NCBI GenBank assembly: GCA_030272155.1
Contig: CP126195.1
Coordinates: 744,001-808,000 of the forward strand
Direction of reading: 5' to 3'
Source of the DNA: Tetradesmus obliquus
Lineage: Eukaryota; Chlorophyta; Chlorophyceae; Sphaeropleales; Scenedesmaceae
DNA length: 64,000 bases
Part shown: one piece after another, positions 57,458 to 64,000 of the stretch
Layout of the letters: the number at the start of each line of letters is the position of its first letter
How positions within the stretch are numbered: position 1 is the first letter of the stretch
Translations under genes and position numbers: made by a program
Notes under the pieces: generated by a model
Database searches by the model: none
What the model was told of the DNA's origin: nothing
What the model saw: the letters and a program-made list of their open reading frames with translations, nothing else

Positions 57458-57876
57458 TCCATTACTAAAAAGAAATACGGTCCGTCAGAAGCCTGGCTTA
57501 GGACCTGGCCGTTAAACCCCAGGGCGATTCGAAAAGTGCAGAGGACGCAAACGAAGGCGCGATAGCAACAGAAAAAGTTAGGGTGGGCACTTGAAATCGC
57601 TTCGAGGCCGTGGGCTGGGTGCAGCGGTGTTCTGTTGCGGGGCGCTACTGCCAACATCACGGGCTACAGCAGGAACAGCAGGCAGTGAAGCAACAATAAT
57701 TTAACAAGCGATGGCTAGAGACGAATACATTAAGCGAAAGGCGCACGGGGTAGGAATGATCATGGGTGGCTTCTAATTGCAGGTGTTGCAGTTGTTGCCT
57801 TGAGGACAGCACCACCAAGCAAGGGTGCCTCCTATCCTTACTAGATAGGAGTGACGTAGTCACGGGAAACTGCTAG
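57458..57876 (+). mobile_element. Non-autonomous Helitron-like element, copy 2
   Basis: 419 bp, same ends as copy 1 (5' TCCATTACTAAAAAG, 3' CTAG at 57873-57876) and the same GTGACGTAGTCAC palindrome. The next host base is T, so the pair sits between A and T, the known Helitron target preference. It differs from copy 1 by scattered substitutions and indels; for example the TCAG triplication near the start of copy 1 is single here. Confidence 0.75.
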
Positions 57877-58161
57877 TATACGCTGATTGCGCTTGAAATC
57901 ACTGTCACACCTAACACCTCGTCACACGTTTCAAATAGCTGCGGAGGATGTACGCGTCAAGCCATGGATGGAACCCATGTTTCTTATGGAATGCTAGCAC
58001 GTAGTTTAAACATGCAGTATATGCGTATGTGAGTTCGTTGCAGCGACTACGGCAGAGCCCTAGCATCGATTTTCTCGCCTGAACTCTTTGCATCAAACGC
58101 CATTATGTTTCCTTGACAAATTGAGATTCTCTGGTAGTGGCGCTGCCACAAGTGCGGCAAC
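57877..58161. other. Upstream region of the protease gene
   Basis: 285 bp between the Helitron-like pair and the proposed protease start. It probably contains the promoter. No recognisable box. Confidence 0.4.
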
Positions 58162-61100
58162 ATGGGCGTCGCACTGCCATGCCATCAGAAGCAGCTGTCT
58201 TTGTGGCTACTGGCCCTGCTCATGACGTGGTGCGTATTTGCAATTGCGACACCCTTGCAGCATATCATTCAGACACGTGTCTTTCAATCAGCGCCAGCCA
58301 CAGCCGCGTCTGCTGGCAGTGCATCAGCACTGTGCACTCTGGCTCCCCTGAAGCAACACTACTGGCCTTGAGGAGCCAAATTCCTTTTTGATTCATGCCC
58401 TTGCCTTTACAGGAGCATAGCCACTGCGGTGCAGCTGCCTGATGGCAAGGAGTCCTGGATCATCATGTTCAAAAAGGTGCCCAGCGAGTGGGCCAGCCAG
58501 CAGTGCTTCTGCTGCACTCAAGTGCTGTCAGGCCAGGCAGCAATGTTGCCAGCACTAGCTATGTCGAGTGTAGCTAGAACAAGCTATGCTCTATCACTGC
58601 TGCCTACAACAAGCAACGCTTCGCTGCATGTTGTTGCAGGGTGTGGACAGCAGGCAGCTGTGGGACAAGCTGTGCCCCACAGTGGGGATTGGTGACAACC
58701 CCAGGGTGAACCTTTACAGGAATGGAGCAGCCAGCACTATTCCAAACTTTGGCATCTCTGCTAGCTTGTCCTCCATCAGCTGCACGGCCCTGTTCAGCCA
58801 CTTGCTGAATGGTTTTGCGGGTGAGCAGCAGTGCCTGAGGCAGCAGATACACACCACCTTGCTCAGCTGATGCAGGCTTCAAATTGATTTGACTAGGATG
58901 TACAACAGCCGAAATAGCAGCTGTCAACCTCACATACCACTGCACCCACAGCAGCAACCATTGCAACCTCGACCAGCGCAAGCAGATGAGCCACATAGCT
59001 AGTTTGCATTCACCAGCTCAGCACATAACAGTGAGCTGGTGTCAGCAACTTGCTGCAGTGCACGTCACACCACGCTTGTTTTTCGCATACATCCTGCAGG
59101 CACATTCACTCCCAAGCAGCTGGATGAACTGAAGACGGTTTACAAGAGCAGCATTGACTACGCCATTAGCGACAAGCCTATCAAGGTACTGATAACAGAA
59201 GTGGCACCCATTGCTGCACCCTGTTCACTGTCTGCGCTGAGCACAGCCCACAGAGCACGTCCGCTAGGCAACAGCGCATGGCGGCTGCTGGCATTGCTAT
59301 GCTCCAACATATGTAACACCTGCCTATGGCGCATCCTGCAACTGCAGACAGACGAACCGCCAAACCAGCTAGGCCCTTCCTACTCATCTTTTTCCAGGCA
59401 CCTCATGGCAGAGCAGCACAACGCCACATGGGGACTGGACATCCTCGACCAAGGCACCCTGCCGCTTGACCACATCTACCACTACAGCAGCACTGGTGAG
59501 CCAACACTGAGAGCTGTGCATGACAGTGCGGAATCGTGCTGAGGGAGCTTGTCAGAGGCGTGCAAGGTTATGAGCTGCAGCATGACTGGAAAGGCGGTGT
59601 ACCATCTCTCGCGTCTGTGCCAATCCTCTGCTTTTGCTGCTGTCGCTCTGCCGCACACATGGAACCAAACAGGCACAGGGGTTCACGTGTACGTGCTCGA
59701 CACTGGCATCAGGACAACACATGAGCAGTTCTACGACCCAGTTGCCAAGCGCTCCCGTGCACAGCATGGGTTTGATGCAGTGTCCAACAGTGGCAGCAGC
59801 GAGGACTGCCATGGCCATGGATCACATGTTGCAGCAGTTGTAGGAGGTGCGTCGGTTTTATATTGAGGCTGACATGGCCACCCTTTCGCAGTGCTGCAGC
59901 ATGCACATCACGTATTTCGCCAGCTGCATGTTCATCTATCTGCTTCAGAGTTTGCTCTTGTCATAACCAGGTTACCTCAGATCAAGTTTGGGACCGTGGG
60001 CCTTGCATGGATTGCAACATGTCACCATGCCTGCAACATGTCAACCATGCCTGCAACATGTCAACCATGCCTGCAGGGAAGACATATGGTGTGGCCAAGA
60101 ATGTCACACTTCATGCTGTGCGAGTGCTGGCCTGCGATGGTACTGCCCAGCTGTCTGCTCTGCTCAAGGTGAGTACCGTGGTGAAGTAGTGTGCAGAGCT
60201 GGCATCACTGACCCTCCAGGCAGGCCGCACACATGGCACACATATGCTGCTTGTGGGGTAGCTAGTGATGGCTTCGCCACCTGGCTGCTGGCTCTGCATC
60301 ATAACCTGCTTCGCTGTTTTTGTTTGCCGGTGCACAGGGGCTGGAGTGGGTAGCCAAGAACCACATCAAGCCGGCGATCGTGCACATGTCCATTGAGGGG
60401 GGCTACAGCAGCCTGGTCAACAAGGCAGTTGATCAGCTGATCAAGACACGCCATATGCATGTGGTGGTATCTGCAGGTGAATGGCCTGCTGAGTTTCGTG
60501 ATAGCAGATTTACCTTGCAGACAGCTGCTTTGTTGTTTAGGCATATCATGCTCTTCCTACGGCATGCACTGATCCTCCGACCGCTGTCCTGCAGGCAACA
60601 GCGGCAATGATGCGTGCCGCGCTTCACCAGCCAGTACCCCATCGGCGGTGACAGTGGCAGCTATTGACCAAAACATCGCCCGATGGGCATACTCCAACTG
60701 GTGAGCATTTGTTGCGCAGCCGCACCAAAGTAGACTGCGTTGCCTGCTTTTGACACAGCAACTGTTGCTGCTGTATGGTTGTGATAGTGCCTGGGTACAG
60801 GTGCTTTGCTCAGGCTGCTCATTCTGCCCTGCATGTTTCTGCAGGGGTGGATGTGTGGACATATATGCTCCTGGTGTCTCCATCCTGAGTGCTGTCTACA
60901 CAAATGACACCAGCACTGCACTCAAGACTGGCACAAGCATGGCAGCGCCCTTTGTCACTGGGGTTGTTGCTACATACTTGGAGACACATCCAGTGAGCAC
61001 AGCAGCCAAGCTGTAAGGAGGATGCAGGAGATCCACTGTTACCGCAGAGTGAGCAGATTGAACCTGCAGGCTGCGACACACCGATGCATGTACACACAAT

Positions 61101-63662
61101 ACAGAACAGAGCAGGCCAGAACAGGCCTGGCCAGGCCAGAAAAGGAACGGCTACTCACTGTGTGTGTATCGCAATGCAGGGAGCCTCACCTGAGGAGGTG
61201 CAGCAGCTGCTGTACCAGAGTGCCTTACGCGGCAGTGTGACTGATGACCCGCAAGGCTTTGGCACCATGTGGCCCAACACCAACCCCGGCGTGCTGGACG
61301 TGAGCTCAACGCCCAACAGGCTGCTCACAAACAACCTCAAGGCTCAGGTGGGCTGCAGCCGGCAGTTTTGCTGACGTGCAGCACATTGGCAGCAGTAGGC
61401 GGGTGATGTCGGGTATGCTGCTGATGCGATTCTGGATGCCTGGGGTCACACTGTTGATACCATGAACATGGCGGACAGCCCCGCTTTTGCAGGTATGCTA
61501 CTTGCAGCGTGTGTTGATGCAAAGTACGCAATGTTGGTGGTGCTGTGCATGCAGTTTTCTACCCATAGCAGTGCCCGGTACTAGCACTAGCGCTGACAGC
61601 AATCTGCTGCTTGCCTGCAGGCGCTGCTGGTACCTGGCAAGCTGATTGTCAACTCCAGCAACAGCCAGCCCCAGCAGGTCTCAGTCAGCCTCACAGGCCG
61701 CCCGCAGTCAGCAGTGCATGTTGACATCAGCGTTCCAAATGCCTGGGATGGCGCTGCCATTGCTAGCGTGTCCCCAAGCAACCTGGTGTTCCAGCCTGAC
61801 CGCTGGGATGTTCCGCAAACGATTGAGCTGCAGCCTAAGCTGGCATGTGAAGGAGACTACTATGTGATGCTGAACTTCAAGTGAGCCGCTGCAAGCCTTG
61901 GTATCGCCAGTGACCTGCTGAACCACATGGCGGTTAGTGGCCTGCAGCTAGCCTAATGTTGACTCGGCTTATATCAAATGTGGAGCAGCGTAACTGGCAG
62001 CTTTACTGCATAGGATTGCGGGTGGTGTGCTGTGTGTTACTGCTGTTACCCATCACATGCTTGCTTTCACTACATGGTCTGCAGGGGAGAAGGCAGCATG
62101 TTCCCAGCCACGCACACGGTGTTTGTGCAGGACAACCGCACACGCTCTGGCGACTCTGCTGCAGTGCCGCGTGTCATCAGCCAGCTGCCATTTGATGACA
62201 CCGGGGACAGCTCATCATTTAATGATGACTACGGCTGCCTGGCGACGGTGTGCATGCAGCAGATTAAATACACTGTGTGCTTGTCTGTGGCATAGTGTTT
62301 TTGAAGCAGCATGTGATGGCACACTGGCAGTTGCTGCAGTCCTACTGGCAAGCAGCGCCTGCAAGCCATTCGTGCAGGCTGTCAAGCAGCATCACTTGTA
62401 TGAGTTAGCTTGGCTCATGCTTTGCCTGCCTTTTTTGGCTGTGTTGACTGCAGGACCAGTCCCCTGACGTTGTGTACAGCTTCAGGTCTTCTAGCGATGT
62501 TGATGCCACCATCAGCACATGTGGCTCTGGCTTCGACACCAAGCTCATTGTGTCAGCCAACCCAGCTGATCCGAGCACGTATCTGTGCAACGATGACGAC
62601 AGGACGTGTGCCAGCAACACTGCCTGCTCCAAGCTGGATGTGCTCTTCAAGGTGCGCTAGCAGCTGTGCTTGTGTCAGTTGCAGGCATCAATGCTTGGTG
62701 TTTGGGCTGATCTCGAAAGTCCCGTGCTTGTCAAGCTGAGTATTTAGGCGTAGTGTTTTGATCGAAATGTACAGCAGGACCTGATCTCATACCCTCTGTG
62801 TCTAGTTGGCACATGAGAAGCCCTGTGGCGGCATTGCCTTTTTTGTTTGCTGTCTCATCAGCTGCTGCATGCTTGCAAGTTTCACATGACGCAAGTTGTC
62901 ATGCTGGCTGTTGGCTGCCTGCAGGCTGGAATCACCTACTACATTGTCATTGATGGTTATGCGGGCGCATCTGGCGAGTACAAGCTCAGCGTCACCTGCA
63001 GCAAATGCGCACAGCAGCAGGTGCCCAGCGTGTCTTCTGCCTGGCCTGATGCAGTGGCAGTGCCAATTGAACCGCCAGCTGTTACTGGCCCGGGTCTGTC
63101 AAATGCGGGCCTGGATATCATCAGCCGCCGTGCGCCCAGCACCAGCCGCAGTACAAGCGGTGGGGGCATTCTCACCACCGGCAATGCATGGTCTGGCAGC
63201 ACTGGCAGCACCAAGACTAACACTGGCACTTCCCCCAAGCCATCAACTGGTTCATCAAACCCTAGCCCAACTACGAGCAGCAGCAGCAGCAGTGTCACCA
63301 CTGCCCGCACTACCATCGGCAGTGCGGTCACCACCAGCACCACTGCGTCAGGAGTTCAGTCCACAGCAAGCACTACTGCAACAGCCAATGGGTCAAGCAC
63401 CCTGCTTCAGGCTCGCAGTGTTGGTGGACGTCTGCTGGTTCGCAGCAGCAGCAGCACTGGCTTCAAGCTTGCTGATGATGCTGCAGCGGACGGGACATCA
63501 CCGGCTGCAGCAGAGCCTGCTGAGGTCCTTTCTGTTGCAGGCGACGCCCGATCACTGAAAAGTGGCAGCATGGCTGCTGGCAAACCTGTGGCTGATGAGC
63601 ATGGCTCGTGCTCAGCAGATGGTACGCTTTGCAGCCACGCCCTGGGCAAGAAGCAAAAGTAA
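58162..63662 (+). CDS. Secreted subtilisin-like serine protease (S8, proteinase K-like) with I9 and PPC domains
   Basis: Fifteen exons join in phase: 58162-58229, 58413-58476, 58640-58820, 59100-59185, 59348-59495, 59673-59846, 60077-60168, 60338-60476, 60595-60700, 60845-60992, 61180-61347, 61621-61880, 62085-62247, 62454-62651 and 62925-63662 (2,733 nt, 910 aa). Signal peptide LSLWLLALLMTWSIATA, then an I9-like propeptide (SWIIMFKKGVDSRQLWDKL, NGFAGTFTPKQLDELK). Catalytic set: VLDTG (Asp192), CHGHGSH (His231), AGNSGND (oxyanion Asn319) and GTSMAAP (Ser384). GLEWVAKNHIKPAIVHMSIE resembles proteinase K. A beta-rich region follows, then a pre-peptidase C-terminal domain (~545-690: ISQLPFDDTGDSSSF, DVVYSFRSS, STCGSGFDTKLIV, LCNDDD, YYIVIDGYAGASGEYKLSV). 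The end is a Ser/Thr/Gly/Ala-rich tail of ~220 residues, probably O-glycosylated. Exon 1 and exon 2 donors (GTGCGT, GTGCCC) were chosen by phase and fit to the signal and I9 pattern; they are the least certain. Confidence 0.9.
60012..60076 (+). repeat. Three-unit minisatellite at an acceptor of the protease gene
   Basis: Units of ~20-21 bp, CTGCAACATGTCAACCATGC, repeat three times and end in CTGCAG, the acceptor of the exon at 60077. Each unit carries a CTGCA core like that acceptor. Confidence 0.85.
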
Positions 63663-64000
63663 TGCAGCAAGGCCATAAATCGATGATGTTATTAGAGGCA
63701 GGGAAGTTCCTGCAAAGCAGTAGCCTGGCCACAGCAAAGCGGCACAACGCGTGCAGCCACTGCTCATGGCCAAGGGGGCAGGTGCATTGCGGCAGAGCAG
63801 CCATAGACACTCTCAGCAATGATCTGCCCAGCGAACAAATGTTTCAAGGACCTGTGAATGCTTTGCATCGCCTGCTTGACACTGCAGCTGATGTATGGGT
63901 GAACTGCTGAAGTGACAAGTCACTGCTTGATTTTGGTGGGAATGCAGCATGGCTAAATGAATGACTGTGTGACGGTCGTACGTTCAAGGTATTGGCAGCG
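63663..64000. other. 3' flank of the protease gene
   Basis: 338 bp after the TAA stop. Short frames only. No further gene or RNA recognised before the window ends. Confidence 0.5.

Noticed and set aside
57053..57876. Tandem small-RNA genes or a SINE pair
   Set aside because: No clear pol III boxes or snoRNA/snRNA motifs. The TC and CTAG ends with a terminal palindrome fit Helitrons better.

Overview
The window looks like nuclear DNA from a green alga (Chlorophyta; Chlorophyceae such as the Sphaeropleales is my best guess, not proven). Genes are split by many short introns that nearly all begin GTGAG/GTGCG/GTAAG and end (C/T)TGCAG. CAG/CTG repeats are everywhere and give Gln, Ala and Ser tracts. 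Several products carry organelle or secretory leaders. All gene models were assembled by hand: every listed join keeps frame and phase, but no transcript or database was available.

Layout. 1-827 (-): edge of an unidentified secreted protein. 3642-6161 (-): unidentified protein of 276 aa with a possible organelle leader. 8115-13122 (-): plastid-type cysteine synthase (O-acetylserine thiol-lyase). 13562-21713 (+): very long VPS38/UVRAG-like PI3-kinase complex subunit, with a tRNA-Leu(CAG) in one intron. 22741-24227 (+): unidentified Thr/Ala/Gln-rich protein. 24901-29422 (-): GNL1-type circularly permuted GTPase. 30438-32739 (+): VTI1 Qb-SNARE. 32740-37100: gene-poor, with an interrupted ~160-bp satellite and an inverted-motif array. 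37310-43856 (-) and 44232-56656 (+): two divergent SET-domain methyltransferase-like paralogues with two and four tandem SET modules. 57053-57876: head-to-tail pair of Helitron-like elements. 58162-63662 (+): secreted subtilisin-like protease with an I9 propeptide, a PPC domain and a Ser/Thr-rich tail.

Two things stand out. First, the plus-strand SET gene reads as one 1,624-aa chain of four SET modules. Modules 1 and 3 keep the Asn-His motif; modules 2 and 4 have Ser-His and Lys-His. A two-module unit therefore seems to have been duplicated in tandem and also copied in inverted orientation around a shared promoter.

Second, at least six genes show one recurring process. The edge of an exon, with its splice site or stop codon, is tandemly duplicated outward into the neighbouring intron or 3' flank. 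Acceptor-side copies lie upstream, donor-side and stop-side copies lie downstream, and the exon interior stays single copy. The extreme case is the last exon of cysteine synthase: six acceptor-side copies upstream and four stop-side copies downstream.
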